A stretch of DNA of 64,000 nt from Pseudomonas asgharzadehiana (GTDB taxonomy: Bacteria; Pseudomonadota; Gammaproteobacteria; Pseudomonadales; Pseudomonadaceae), in contig NZ_CP077079.1 in assembly GCF_019139815.1 (NCBI RefSeq), positions 5,959,001 to 6,023,000 of the forward strand. The letters run 5' to 3'. The position numbers and the translations under genes were made by a program. How positions within the stretch are numbered: position 1 is the first letter of the stretch; every line of letters begins with the position of its first letter. Below the pieces are notes generated by a model. The model searched no databases. It saw nothing but the letters and a program-made list of their open reading frames with translations, and was not told the DNA's origin. Shown here piece by piece: positions 27,619 to 38,059 of the stretch.

Positions 27619-28371
27619 ATGCGTCGTTTGTTTTTTTCCTTGCTGATGTTCTGCGTTTTGCCCGCCTGGGCAGACGGCCATGACCAGTTGTACAAGGTCG
27701 CCGGCTGGGCCGAACAACGTGCGCATTTCAATGACGCCCTCAGTGCGGCCCAGCAGCGCTACCGCAATAGCCTGCCGCCGGCGGTGTATCAGGCGTTGGT
27801 GGACAACAGCAACAAGCGCTTTGCCGCCCAGGCCATGGACCAACGCGCCGAGGCGCAGTTGCGCAAAAACCTGGCGGACCCAAAGCCTGCGCTGGCGTTC
27901 TTCCAATCGCCATTGGGCCGCAAGATTGTCGCCGCCGAGTTGCTCACCACCCGCCGCGACCAACTGGCAAAAAACGCTCAGGGCCTGCCGAAGATCGAAG
28001 CCGACGCGACCCGCAGCCTGATCATCGGCCACCTGGCCCAGGCATTGCCTGCCCGTGAAGCCGGGGCCGAAGTGAGCCTGGCGATTGCCGGCGTGGCCGC
28101 AGACAGCTTGAGCCAGATGATCCCCGGCCTACTGGGCGGCGGCCAGGCACAAGGCATGTTGAATGGGCAGCGCGAACGCTTGATGCAGCAGATTGGCAAC
28201 GACCTGAACAACACGTTGCTGTACGTCTATCGAGACTTGTCTGACCCCGAGCTGGAAGAATTCGCGACGTTTGCGGAGTCGCCGGAAGGCAAGGCGTATT
28301 ACCAGGCGGCGTTGGCCGCCATTCGCGCAGGTCTTGCGGTTGGCCAAAGCACCTCAAGCCTGACGCAGTAA
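27619..28371 (+). CDS. DUF2059 domain periplasmic protein
   Basis: 250 residues with a clear signal peptide (MRRLFFSLLMFCVLPAWA-D). The rest is helical, with the C-terminal DUF2059 block (about 180-245: LLYVYRDLSDPELEEFATFAESPEGKAYYQAAL). Function unknown; members are exported in proteobacteria. Preceded by a CAGGAG box. It is a monocistronic gene ending at a REP pair. Confidence 0.8.
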   Translation: MRRLFFSLLMFCVLPAWADGHDQLYKVAGWAEQRAHFNDALSAAQQRYRNSLPPAVYQALVDNSNKRFAAQAMDQRAEAQLRKNLADPKPALAFFQSPLGRKIVAAELLTTRRDQLAKNAQGLPKIEADATRSLIIGHLAQALPAREAGAEVSLAIAGVAADSLSQMIPGLLGGGQAQGMLNGQRERLMQQIGNDLNNTLLYVYRDLSDPELEEFATFAESPEGKAYYQAALAAIRAGLAVGQSTSSLTQ

Positions 28372-28374
28372 TAA

Positions 28375-28468
28375 AAATGTGGGAGGGGGCTTGCTCCCGA
28401 TAGCGGTGGATCAGCAAAAAATGTTTGCCTGACACACTGCTATCGGGAGCAAGCCCCCTCCCACATTT
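28375..28468. repeat. REP doublet (REPIN-like)
   Basis: AAATGTGGGAGGGGGCTTGC and its exact inverse, each extended by CTCCCGATAGC / GCTATCGGGAG, separated by about 35 bp. It lies between the convergent DUF2059 and alpha/beta-hydrolase genes and has the longest paired arms in the window. Confidence 0.92.
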
Positions 28469-28476
28469 GGACTGTG

Positions 28477-29418
28477 TTACTTCAATTGATCCGTGAGAAA
28501 GCTGAAATATTCATCGCGAATCTCGGGAATCTCGTTCGCCAAATGGTGCCGACCGCGCTTGAGCATCAACACCTGCGGCTGATCAAACTTACCCCGCAGC
28601 ACCTGCAAATTGTGCTGCCAGTCCACCGTCATATCTTCCTCGCCCTGCACGATTATCGGCCGCCGTGGGCTGCGCGGCGCGGCTTCGATGCGCTTGATCC
28701 AGCGCAACAACGCACCCACCCAGGCGGTGGGCAGTTGGCGCGGTTGCAGCGGGTCGGCTTCCAAAAACGGCTTGAATTCAGGATCGTTGGTGTTCTCGCT
28801 GAATCGCCGGGCGATACCGTTGACGAACGGCCGCAGCAGGTAATAACTCAGCTGGGACCAGCCCCAGGCACGCGGACGCACCAGCGGCGACAGCAGGAAG
28901 GTCTTGCCCTGCGCCGGGCTGTCGGCGCCGTGGTGGAGCAAATGATCCACCACCACCGCGCCGCCAGTACTCTGCCCGAACAGGTGCCAGGGCTGCGGCA
29001 GGTGCAGCGCCTCGGCCTGGGCGAACAGCGCCTGCACCACGTTCTGGTACACCGCGAAGTCATCGATGCTGGCCCGTGCGCCGCTGGACAAACCATGGCC
29101 CGGCAGGTCGCAGGCAATCACCACAAAGCCTTGGTCCAGCGCCCAGTCCACTACGTGGCGGTATAGGCCCATATGGTCGTAGAAGCCGTGGAACATGAAC
29201 ATCGTCGCCACCGGAGCGGGTGGCCACCACACCTGCGCCACCACCGCGAACCCGTCAACCTCCAAACGCCCCAGGCGGCTCACGGCCGGCACTTTGCGCG
29301 CGGCCAGGTCCAAGCCGTAGAAACGCTGATACACCCGCGCCTCGGCGCTGAGCGGCTGCGCATCCACCAGGGGTCGCAAGCTGTCGCGCAGATGATCGGG
29401 GTCAAAGGTGACGGGCAT
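28477..29418 (-). CDS. alpha/beta hydrolase (monoacylglycerol-lipase-like)
   Basis: 313 residues. Oxyanion HGFYDHMG near residue 77, nucleophile Ser150 in GQSTGG, acid near GEEDMTVDW and a C-terminal His in GRRHHLANE (written GRHHLANE in the frame) complete a Ser-Asp/Glu-His triad. Similar to serine aminopeptidase S33/monoacylglycerol lipase-type esterases; substrate unknown. Start at 29418 has a GGAAG box; the longer frame extends into the divergent promoter region. Divergent from the CxC thioredoxin-like gene. Confidence 0.83.
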   Translation of the reverse strand: MPVTFDPDHLRDSLRPLVDAQPLSAEARVYQRFYGLDLAARKVPAVSRLGRLEVDGFAVVAQVWWPPAPVATMFMFHGFYDHMGLYRHVVDWALDQGFVVIACDLPGHGLSSGARASIDDFAVYQNVVQALFAQAEALHLPQPWHLFGQSTGGAVVVDHLLHHGADSPAQGKTFLLSPLVRPRAWGWSQLSYYLLRPFVNGIARRFSENTNDPEFKPFLEADPLQPRQLPTAWVGALLRWIKRIEAAPRSPRRPIIVQGEEDMTVDWQHNLQVLRGKFDQPQVLMLKRGRHHLANEIPEIRDEYFSFLTDQLK

Positions 29419-29517
29419 AAAGGCTTCCAGACTGACGGCGAAGATGAATATCGAGCTGCGATATTCATCTGTCAGGGCAAGCATGGCAAGCTACGCGACC
29501 TTCGAGGATAGATCTGA

Positions 29518-30093
29518 ATGCGACCGCCCTACCGTAACGCCCTGTTCGCCAGCCTGGTCCTGATCCTCTGCGCCGGCGTGCTATGGGCGGCATATAACTG
29601 GTTCCAGGGCCGCTACCTGCGTGCGTTCAGCGAGCACACGGCGGTGTTTTCCGGTGACCCCTTGAAACTGCCCGCCGACCTCGCCGGGCCAGGCCCGATT
29701 CGCCTGGTGCACTTCTGGGACCCGGCCTGCCCATGCAATGTCGGCAACCAGCAGCACCTGGGCGAACTGATCGAGCAGTACGCGCCCCAGGGCGTTGAGT
29801 TCTATGCCCTGCAAAAGCCCGGCAGCCACGGCCAACTGCCCGATAACCTGCGCACCATGAAAACCCTCACAACCCTGCCCGGCGCCGATCAAGTGCCCGC
29901 CAGCCCCGCCGTGGGCATCTGGGATCGCAGCGGCAAGCTTGCGTATTTCGGGCCCTACAGCGAAGGGCTGACGTGCAATTCGAGCAACAGCTTCATCGAG
30001 CCGATCCTCAAAGCCCTTGGAACGGGGCGCGACGTGAATGCCACGCACACCCTGGCGGTGGGCTGCTATTGTTCGTGGCCTGAAGCTCGTTAG
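29518..30093 (+). CDS. membrane-anchored thioredoxin-like protein (DUF6436-type) with CxC motifs
   Basis: 191 residues. One N-terminal membrane segment (~8-27) and a periplasmic thioredoxin-fold domain: VHFWDPACPCNVGN places Cys71-Pro-Cys73 where thioredoxins have CxxC. Further cysteines are Cys153 (GLTCNSS) and a second CxC at the C-terminus, Cys183-Tyr-Cys185. The fold suggests thiol-disulfide chemistry or metal handling in the periplasm, but the CxC geometry is unusual and no function is known to me. A GAGGA box lies upstream. The acylase gene follows after 27 bp on the same strand. Confidence 0.75.
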   Translation: MRPPYRNALFASLVLILCAGVLWAAYNWFQGRYLRAFSEHTAVFSGDPLKLPADLAGPGPIRLVHFWDPACPCNVGNQQHLGELIEQYAPQGVEFYALQKPGSHGQLPDNLRTMKTLTTLPGADQVPASPAVGIWDRSGKLAYFGPYSEGLTCNSSNSFIEPILKALGTGRDVNATHTLAVGCYCSWPEAR

Positions 30094-30120
30094 TCACTCC
30101 ACTCTCTGTAAGGAAAGTCC

Positions 30121-32475
30121 ATGAAGCGCGTCTTGCGGGTTCTCGCGGTGCTGCTGGTGCTGATCACCCTCGGTGCCGGCTGGTACGTGTACAGCAAGCA
30201 ACCCACCCGCCAGGGCACGGTTTCGCTGGCCAACCTGCGAGGCTCGGTCACGGTGCGCTACGACGACCGTGGCGTGCCGCACATCCGCGCCGAGAACGAG
30301 GCCGACCTGTATCGCGCGCTGGGCTACGTGCACGCCCAGGACCGGTTGTTCCAGATGGAGATCATGCGGCGCCTGGCCCGTGGCGAACTGGCCGAGGTGC
30401 TGGGGCCCAAGCTGCTGGAAACCGACAAGCTGTTTCGCAGCCTGCGCATTCGTGAACGCGCCTTGAGCTACGTGGAACACATGGACCATGAGTCCCCCGC
30501 ATGGGAAGCCCTGCAAGCCTACCTGGACGGCATAAACCAGTATCAGGACAGCCACGCCAGCCCCATGGAGTTCGACGTGCTGGGCATTCCCAAACGCCGG
30601 TTCACCGCCGAAGACACCATCAGCGTCGCCGGCTACCTGGCCTACAGTTTTGCCGCCGCGTTTCGTACCGAGCCATTGCTGACTTACGTCCGCGACCAGT
30701 TGGGCAGCGAGTACCTGAACGTCTTCGACCTGGGCTGGCAACCCAAGGGCGCGCTGAACCTGGCTGCCGGTGACTGGCAAACCCTGGGCGCGATAGCCGC
30801 CCTGAGCGACCAGGCCCTGGCCGACAATGGCTTGCCGCAGTTCGAAGGCAGCAATGCCTGGGCCATCAGCGGCAGCCGCACCAAAAGCGGCAAACCCTTG
30901 CTGGCGGGCGACCCGCATATTCGCTTTTCAGTGCCGTCGGTATGGTACGAAGCGCAGCTGTCGGCGCCGGGCTTCGAGCTGTATGGCTATCACAACGCGC
31001 TGGTGCCGGTGGCGTTCCTGGGGCACAACCTGGACTTCGGCTGGAGCCTGACCATGTTCCAGAACGACGACCTTGACCTGATCGCCGAAAAGGTCAACCC
31101 GGCCAACCCCAATCAGGTCTGGTACCACGACCAGTGGGTAGACATGACCAGCAGCGCGCAACAGATCGCGGTGAAGGGCCAGGCCCCGGTCACCCTCACG
31201 CTGCGTCAGTCGCCCCATGGGCCGATCATCAATGACGTACTCGGCGAGAACGCCGGCAACACGCCAATCGCGATGTGGTGGGCATTCCTCGACACCCAGA
31301 ACCCGATCCTCGAAGGTTTCTACCAGCTCAACCGCGCCGATACCCTGGCCAAGGCCCGGGCCGCAGCGGCCAAGGTCTCTGCGCCGGGGCTGAATATTGT
31401 GTGGGCCAATGCCAAGGGCGATATCGGCTGGTGGGCCGCGGCGCAACTGCCGATCCGCCCGGCCGGTGCCAACCCTGGGTTTATCCTCGACGGCAGCACC
31501 GCCCAGGCCGACAAGCTGGGCTTTTACCCCTTCAGCGCCAACCCCCAGGAAGAAAACCCGGCGCGCGGCTATGTGGTTTCGGCCAATGCCCAACCGGTAT
31601 CGCCCAGCGGCATGGAGATCCCCGGCTACTACAACCTGGCCGACCGGGGCCAGCAGTTGAACGCGCAGTTGAGCGATAAAAGCGTGAAGTGGGATGTAAA
31701 CAACAGCCAAGCCTTGCAACTGGGCACCACGACCGCCTTCGGCCCGCGCTTGCTGGCGCCGCTGTTGCCGGTGTTGCGCGAGGTGGTCAAGGACCCGTCG
31801 CAACTCAAGCTGGTGGAACAACTGGCCGCCTGGAAAGGCGATTACCCGCTGGACTCCATCAGCGCCACGCTGTTCAACCAGTTCCTGTTCAACCTGGCGG
31901 ATGCGGCCTTCCACCCAAAACTGGGCGATAACCTGTTCAAGACCTTGCTCGGCACCCGGGCAATCGACGCCGCCTTACCGCGCCTGGCCGCCGACCCGAG
32001 TTCGCCCTGGTGGGACGGCAAACGCGCCGACGCCGTCAAGCTCGCCTGGGACAACAGCCTCGCGCACCTCAAGGCCACCTTCGGCGACGACCCCGCCCAA
32101 TGGCAATGGGGCAAGGCGCACACCCTTACCCATGGCCACCCACTGGGTTCACAAAAGCCCTTGGACCTGATCGTCAATGTCGGCCCCTTCCCGGCCCCCG
32201 GCAGCCACGAGGTGCCAAACAACCAATCGGCCGCGATCGGCCCCGCACCGTGGCCGGTGACCTACGGCCCCTCGACCCGCCGCCTGATCGACTTCGCCGA
32301 CGCGGCCCATGCGCTGACCATCAACCCAGTGGGACAAAGCGGTGTACCGTTTGATCGCCACTACAGCGACCAGGCCGAAACCTACATCGAAGGCGGTTAC
32401 GAACAGGCGCATTTCACCGAAGAGGAAATCACGGCGAATACTCGGGGCACGCTGAAACTGCTGCCAGTTCGATAA
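30121..32475 (+). CDS. hacB: penicillin acylase family protein, HacB-like AHL acylase
   Basis: 784-residue Ntn hydrolase made as a single precursor. N-terminal hydrophobic segment (residues ~5-24) directs export. The self-cleavage site is Gly243-Ser244 in PQFEGSNAWAIS, so Ser244 becomes the N-terminal nucleophile of the beta chain; HNLDFGWSLTMFQNDDLDL and the oxyanion Asn region follow. It occupies the position of P. aeruginosa PA0305 (hacB), an acyl-homoserine-lactone acylase, immediately beside the spu locus. Quorum-signal degradation is a reasonable expectation; beta-lactam or other amide hydrolysis is possible. Confidence 0.87.
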   Translation: MKRVLRVLAVLLVLITLGAGWYVYSKQPTRQGTVSLANLRGSVTVRYDDRGVPHIRAENEADLYRALGYVHAQDRLFQMEIMRRLARGELAEVLGPKLLETDKLFRSLRIRERALSYVEHMDHESPAWEALQAYLDGINQYQDSHASPMEFDVLGIPKRRFTAEDTISVAGYLAYSFAAAFRTEPLLTYVRDQLGSEYLNVFDLGWQPKGALNLAAGDWQTLGAIAALSDQALADNGLPQFEGSNAWAISGSRTKSGKPLLAGDPHIRFSVPSVWYEAQLSAPGFELYGYHNALVPVAFLGHNLDFGWSLTMFQNDDLDLIAEKVNPANPNQVWYHDQWVDMTSSAQQIAVKGQAPVTLTLRQSPHGPIINDVLGENAGNTPIAMWWAFLDTQNPILEGFYQLNRADTLAKARAAAAKVSAPGLNIVWANAKGDIGWWAAAQLPIRPAGANPGFILDGSTAQADKLGFYPFSANPQEENPARGYVVSANAQPVSPSGMEIPGYYNLADRGQQLNAQLSDKSVKWDVNNSQALQLGTTTAFGPRLLAPLLPVLREVVKDPSQLKLVEQLAAWKGDYPLDSISATLFNQFLFNLADAAFHPKLGDNLFKTLLGTRAIDAALPRLAADPSSPWWDGKRADAVKLAWDNSLAHLKATFGDDPAQWQWGKAHTLTHGHPLGSQKPLDLIVNVGPFPAPGSHEVPNNQSAAIGPAPWPVTYGPSTRRLIDFADAAHALTINPVGQSGVPFDRHYSDQAETYIEGGYEQAHFTEEEITANTRGTLKLLPVR

Positions 32476-32484
32476 CGGATCAAC

Positions 32485-32516
32485 ACTGTGGGAGGGGGCA
32501 AGCCTGCTCCCACAGT
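32485..32516. repeat. single REP hairpin between acylase gene and spuH
   Basis: ACTGTGGGAG and CTCCCACAGT form a perfect 10-bp stem between two convergent genes. Confidence 0.88.
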
Positions 32517-32534
32517 TTGCGCCTGCTCCGTCAG

Positions 32535-33419
32535 TTAGACCGGCGCTGGCGCCCGACGCTTGTCCGGCTGCTGCCAGCCATCGGCAGCGGCTTCTTCAAT
32601 CGCCTGCTGGATCGCCTTCTTGCGGTGTTCCTCGGCACGACGGCTGAAGAACCACACCAGAAAGGTCACCAGCGACACCGCCAACAGAATCAGGCTGGCC
32701 ACCGCGTTGATCTCGGGTTTAACCCCAAGCCGCACGGCCGAAAACACTTCCATCGGCAAGGTAGTGGAGCCCGGGCCGGACACGAAGCTGGCCAGTACCA
32801 GGTCATCCAGGGACAACGCAAACGACATCATGCCGCCGGCGGCCAGCGACGGCGCGATCATCGGGATAGTGATCAGGAAGAACACCTTCCACGGCCGCGC
32901 GCCCAGGTCCATCGCCGCTTCTTCGATCGACAGGTCCAGCTCACGCAAACGCGCCGACACCACCACCGCCACATACGCCGCACAGAACGTGGTGTGGGCG
33001 ATCCAGATGGTGACGATGCCACGCTCCTGGGGCCAGCCGATCAGTTGCGCCATGGCCACGAACAGCAGCAACAGCGACAGACCGGTGATCACTTCGGGCA
33101 TCACCAACGGCGCGGTCACCAGGCCGCCGAACAACGTGCGGCCCTTGAACTGGCTGATGCGCGTGAGCACGAACGCCGCCAATGTACCCAGTGCCACCGC
33201 GGCCACCGCCGTGTAGCAGGCGATCTCCAGGGAGCGCGCCACCGAGCCCATCAGTTGGGTGTTGTCCAGCAGGCCCACGTACCACTTGATCGACCAACCG
33301 CCCCACACCGTCACCAGTTTGGATTCGTTGAACGAGTAGATCACCAGGATCAGCATCGGCAGGTAGATAAACAACAACCCCGCCACCAGCATGAAGCTTG
33401 AGAAACTGACGCGCTTCAT
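32535..33419 (-). CDS. spuH: polyamine ABC transporter permease SpuH
   Basis: 294-residue PotC/PotI-type permease with six predicted transmembrane segments and the EAA loop EEAAMDLGARPWKVFFLITIP. Its ATG overlaps the spuG stop by four bases (ATGA), indicating coupled translation. With SpuG it forms the channel of the putrescine/spermidine importer powered by SpuF. Last gene of the leftward spu operon. Confidence 0.93.
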   Translation of the reverse strand: MKRVSFSSFMLVAGLLFIYLPMLILVIYSFNESKLVTVWGGWSIKWYVGLLDNTQLMGSVARSLEIACYTAVAAVALGTLAAFVLTRISQFKGRTLFGGLVTAPLVMPEVITGLSLLLLFVAMAQLIGWPQERGIVTIWIAHTTFCAAYVAVVVSARLRELDLSIEEAAMDLGARPWKVFFLITIPMIAPSLAAGGMMSFALSLDDLVLASFVSGPGSTTLPMEVFSAVRLGVKPEINAVASLILLAVSLVTFLVWFFSRRAEEHRKKAIQQAIEEAAADGWQQPDKRRAPAPV

Positions 33420-34336
33420 ATCTTGCCCTCCATCTCTTTGGCTTGGCTGCGGTTAAACAGGATGATCGGCACGATCAGGATCGCCAGCATCACCACCGCC
33501 AGGGCAGACGCCACCGGCCAGTCACGGTTGTTGAAGAACTCTTGCCACAGCACTTTACCGATCATCAGGGTTTCCGGGCCGCCGAGCAGTTCAGGGATCA
33601 CGAACTCGCCCACCACCGGGATAAACACCAGCATGCAACCGGCGATGATGCCGTTCTTGGACAACGGCACGGTGATCTTCCAGAAGCTGTTGAACGTGCT
33701 CGAACCCAGGTCCGATGCAGCTTCAAGCAGGCTCTGGTCGTGCTTCACCAGGTTGGCGTACAGCGGCAGGATCATGAACGGCAGGTATGAATAAACCACG
33801 CCGATATACACCGCGATGTTGGTGTTGAGGATCTGCAGCGGCTCGTTGATCAGCCCCATGGACATCAGGAAACCATTGAGCAAACCGTTGTTGCTGAGGA
33901 TGCCCATCCACGCATACACGCGGATCAAAATGGCGGTCCAGGTCGGCATCATGATCAGCAGCACCAGCACGGTCTGCATTTCTTTGCGCGCGGTAGCAAT
34001 GGCGTAGGCCATCGGATAGCCGATCAGCAGGCACAGCAGCGTGCTGAAAAAGGCCATCTTCAGCGAGCCCAGGTAGGCGGAGATATACAGCTCATCCCCC
34101 GCCAGTAACTGGTAGTTGGCCAGGTTCAGCACCACCTGCAGTTTTTGCTCAACGTAGGTGTAGATCTCGGTATACGGCGGGATCGCCACGTCGGCTTCGG
34201 CAAAGCTGATTTTCAGGACAATGAAAAACGGCAAGGCGAAAAACAGGAACAGCCACAGGAACGGAATCCCGATGACCACCTGCTTGCCGCTGGGGACGAT
34301 GCGGTGCAAGCGCCGCTTGAGCTTCTTCATGTTCAT
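33416..34336 (-). CDS. spuG: polyamine ABC transporter permease SpuG
   Basis: 306-residue PotB/PotH-type permease, six hydrophobic segments, EAA loop LEAASDLGSSTFNSFWKITVP. The ATG at 34336 overlaps the spuF stop as ATGA; the longer frame runs into spuF and was rejected (an ATG two codons later is also possible). Works with SpuH and SpuF. Confidence 0.93.
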   Translation of the reverse strand: MNMKKLKRRLHRIVPSGKQVVIGIPFLWLFLFFALPFFIVLKISFAEADVAIPPYTEIYTYVEQKLQVVLNLANYQLLAGDELYISAYLGSLKMAFFSTLLCLLIGYPMAYAIATARKEMQTVLVLLIMMPTWTAILIRVYAWMGILSNNGLLNGFLMSMGLINEPLQILNTNIAVYIGVVYSYLPFMILPLYANLVKHDQSLLEAASDLGSSTFNSFWKITVPLSKNGIIAGCMLVFIPVVGEFVIPELLGGPETLMIGKVLWQEFFNNRDWPVASALAVVMLAILIVPIILFNRSQAKEMEGKI

Positions 34337-35475
34337 GAGCGCAGTACCACGCCGCTGTCGTCTTCCCACCACACGTAGACCTGGTCACCCCAGGTCGGCC
34401 GCTGACCACGGCGTTCGGCGTTAGCGACGAAGGACTGCACCAGCTTGCCGCTCGGCAGCTCTACGTAGAACACCGAGTGGCCGCCCAGGTAGGCGATGTC
34501 GTGCACCTTGCCGCTGGACCAGTTGTGTTCGCAGGTCGGCATTTCGGTGGTGACCAGCAGCTTTTCCGGGCGAATGGCGTAGGTCACCGACTTGTCTTCC
34601 ACCGAGGTGGCGATGCCGTAGCCCACGTAGATGTCGCGGTCCAGGTCCGGGCACTTGAGCACCGCGTGGCCTTCGGCGTCGTCGACCACCTGGGTGTCGA
34701 AAATGTTGACGTTGCCGATGAACTCGCACACCAGGCGGCTGGTGGGGGTTTCGTAGATATCGATGGGGCTGCCGATCTGCGCGATCCAGCCCAGGTGCAT
34801 GATCGCGATGCGTTCGGCCATGGTCATGGCCTCTTCCTGGTCGTGGGTCACCATCACGCAGGTCACGCCGACGCGCTCGATGATTTCGACAAGCTCAAGC
34901 TGCATCTGCGAACGCAGCTTCTTGTCCAGTGCGCCCATCGGCTCATCGAGCAGCAGCAGCTTCGGGCGTTTGGCCAGGGAGCGCGCCAGGGCAACCCGCT
35001 GGCGCTGGCCACCGGACAACTGGTGCGGCTTGCGCTTGGCGTACTGGCTCATCTGCACCAGCTTGAGCATCTCGGCCACGCGGGCGTCGACCTCGGCCTT
35101 GGGGATCTTGTCCTGTTGCAGGCCGAAGGCAATGTTCTGCGCCACGGTCATGTGCGGGAACAGGGCGTAGGACTGGAACATCATGTTGATCGGCCGCTCG
35201 TAGGGCGGCATGTCGGTGATGTCCACACCGTCGAGGTAGATGCGGCCTTCGGTCGGGCGCTCGAAGCCTGCGAGCATGCGCAGCAAGGTGGACTTGCCCG
35301 AACCCGAACCGCCGAGCAAGGCGAAGATCTCGCCTTTCTTGATTTCCAGGGACACATCGTCCACGGCAATCGTCTCGTCGAACTTCTTCGTGACCCGGTC
35401 GATTTTGACCAGCACCTTCTTCGGTGTCTGGTCGCCCTCGAGGGCTTTCTTATAGGCGCCGGAGGCAACTGCCAT
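34333..35475 (-). CDS. spuF: polyamine ABC transporter ATP-binding protein SpuF
   Basis: 380-residue PotA/PotG-type ATPase: Walker A GGSGSGKS (55-62), signature LSGGQRQRVALARSL, Walker B LLLLDEPMGALD, and a C-terminal TOBE domain (~300-380). It energises import by SpuG/SpuH of polyamines bound to SpuD or SpuE. A 65-bp gap separates it from spuE. Confidence 0.94.
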   Translation of the reverse strand: MAVASGAYKKALEGDQTPKKVLVKIDRVTKKFDETIAVDDVSLEIKKGEIFALLGGSGSGKSTLLRMLAGFERPTEGRIYLDGVDITDMPPYERPINMMFQSYALFPHMTVAQNIAFGLQQDKIPKAEVDARVAEMLKLVQMSQYAKRKPHQLSGGQRQRVALARSLAKRPKLLLLDEPMGALDKKLRSQMQLELVEIIERVGVTCVMVTHDQEEAMTMAERIAIMHLGWIAQIGSPIDIYETPTSRLVCEFIGNVNIFDTQVVDDAEGHAVLKCPDLDRDIYVGYGIATSVEDKSVTYAIRPEKLLVTTEMPTCEHNWSSGKVHDIAYLGGHSVFYVELPSGKLVQSFVANAERRGQRPTWGDQVYVWWEDDSGVVLRS

Positions 35476-35540
35476 TTACGAAACTCCCAAAAAAACTGTG
35501 CAGCCGGCCCAATGCGGGCCAGCCTTGGATAGTTTGAGCC

Positions 35541-36647
<1,107 letters not shown>

Positions 36648-36743
36648 TTAAATAGTTGGGCCCAAAGTTGTTGCCCGGCAACAAAACCGGCGCGCAACTT
36701 ACCCTCGATAAACCGATCCGGCAAAACTTTCTGTCATTTTATG

Positions 36744-36771
36744 TGTGGAAGGGAGCAAGCCCCCTTCCACA
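36744..36771. repeat. REP-type hairpin between spuD and spuE
   Basis: TGTGGAAGGG and CCCTTCCACA make a perfect 10-bp stem. Unlike most copies here it lies inside an operon, between two co-directional genes, so it may adjust the relative mRNA levels of spuD and downstream genes. Confidence 0.85.
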
Positions 36772-36782
36772 GGTAGCACGGC

Positions 36783-37892
36783 TTATTTACCGGATTTGAT
36801 CTTGGTCCAGCTGCGTGTCATTTCACGCTGGGTCGCAGCCGGCAAGTCAGCAATCGCGTAGAGCTTGGCCTGGACATCGGCTGGTGGGTAGATGCCCGGG
36901 TCGCTGGTGATGTCTTTGTCGACCAGTGCGGTGGCCTTCTCGTTACCGTTCGGGAAACGCACGCTGTTGGTGATGGAGGCCATCACTTCAGGCTTGAGCA
37001 GGTAGTTGAGGAACGTGTAGGCGGCGTCGACGTTTTCGGCATCTTTAGGGATGGCGACCATGTCGAAGAAGCTACCGGCGCCTTCCTTCGGAATGTCATA
37101 GGCAACCTTGACCTTGCCACCGGCTTCAGCCGCGCGGGACTTGGCCTGCTGGATGTCGCCCGAGTAACCCACGGCCACGCAGATGTTGCCGTTGGCCAGG
37201 TCCGAGATGTACTTGGAGGAGTGGAAGTAGCCGATCGAAGGACGGATTTTCAGGAACAGGTCTTCAGCCTGCTTCAGATCGGCCTTCTTCTGAGTGTCGG
37301 TCGGCAGGCCCAGGTAGTGCAGCGCCACCGGCAGCATTTCGGTCGGCGAATCGAGGAAGCTCACGCCGCAGCTTTTCAGCTTGGCGATGTTTTCAGGCTT
37401 CATCAGCACATCCCAGGAGTCGATCTTGTCCACGCCCAGCGCGGCCTTGACCTTCTCCGGGTTGTAGCCGATGCCGATCGAACCCCACATGTACGGGAAG
37501 GCATGCTTGTTATCCGGGTCGCTGACCGACACGGCTTTAAGCAGGGATGTGTTCAGGTTGCTGTAGTTGGACAGCTTGGACTTGTCCAGCTCCTGGTAAA
37601 CACCGGCCTTGATCTGCTTGGCGAGGAAGTTGTTCGACGGTACGACGATGTCGTAGCCGGACTTGCCTGCCAGCAACTTGGCTTCGAGGGTCTCGTTGCT
37701 GTCGAAGACGTCATACACCACTTTAATGCCCGACTCTTTTTCAAAGTTGGCGATGGTGTCCGGTGCGATGTAGTCGGACCAGTTGTAGACGTGCAGCACT
37801 TTATCGGCTGCCTGGGCGCCGCCCGCCATTGCGCCCATCAGGGACAAGGCGAGGAGGGTCTTGCCGGCGTTCTTCAAACCTAATGCCTTCAT
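36783..37892 (-). CDS. spuD: polyamine-binding periplasmic protein SpuD (putrescine type)
   Basis: 369 residues, signal peptide [20 protein letters not shown]...AQA then [18 protein letters not shown]. Close paralogue of SpuE. The ATG at 37892 begins the signal peptide; the long upstream frame covers the spuC-spuD gap and is not credible. Follows spuC after 167 bp. Confidence 0.92.
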   Translation of the reverse strand: MKALGLKNAGKTLLALSLMGAMAGGAQAADKVLHVYNWSDYIAPDTIANFEKESGIKVVYDVFDSNETLEAKLLAGKSGYDIVVPSNNFLAKQIKAGVYQELDKSKLSNYSNLNTSLLKAVSVSDPDNKHAFPYMWGSIGIGYNPEKVKAALGVDKIDSWDVLMKPENIAKLKSCGVSFLDSPTEMLPVALHYLGLPTDTQKKADLKQAEDLFLKIRPSIGYFHSSKYISDLANGNICVAVGYSGDIQQAKSRAAEAGGKVKVAYDIPKEGAGSFFDMVAIPKDAENVDAAYTFLNYLLKPEVMASITNSVRFPNGNEKATALVDKDITSDPGIYPPADVQAKLYAIADLPAATQREMTRSWTKIKSGK

Positions 37893-38059
37893 TTGGTGAT
37901 GCTCCAATTTTTCTTTTTTGGGCCACGTTTTTTTATGTTCAGCGGCCCTTCCAGAGGGCAACAAAACAGGGCGACAGTCTGGCAAGTTCAGGGGCCGGCT
38001 TTCAACCAGAGCCCCCAACATTTGTAACTGCTCAATGCACCGCGCACTGAGCCTAGCAC

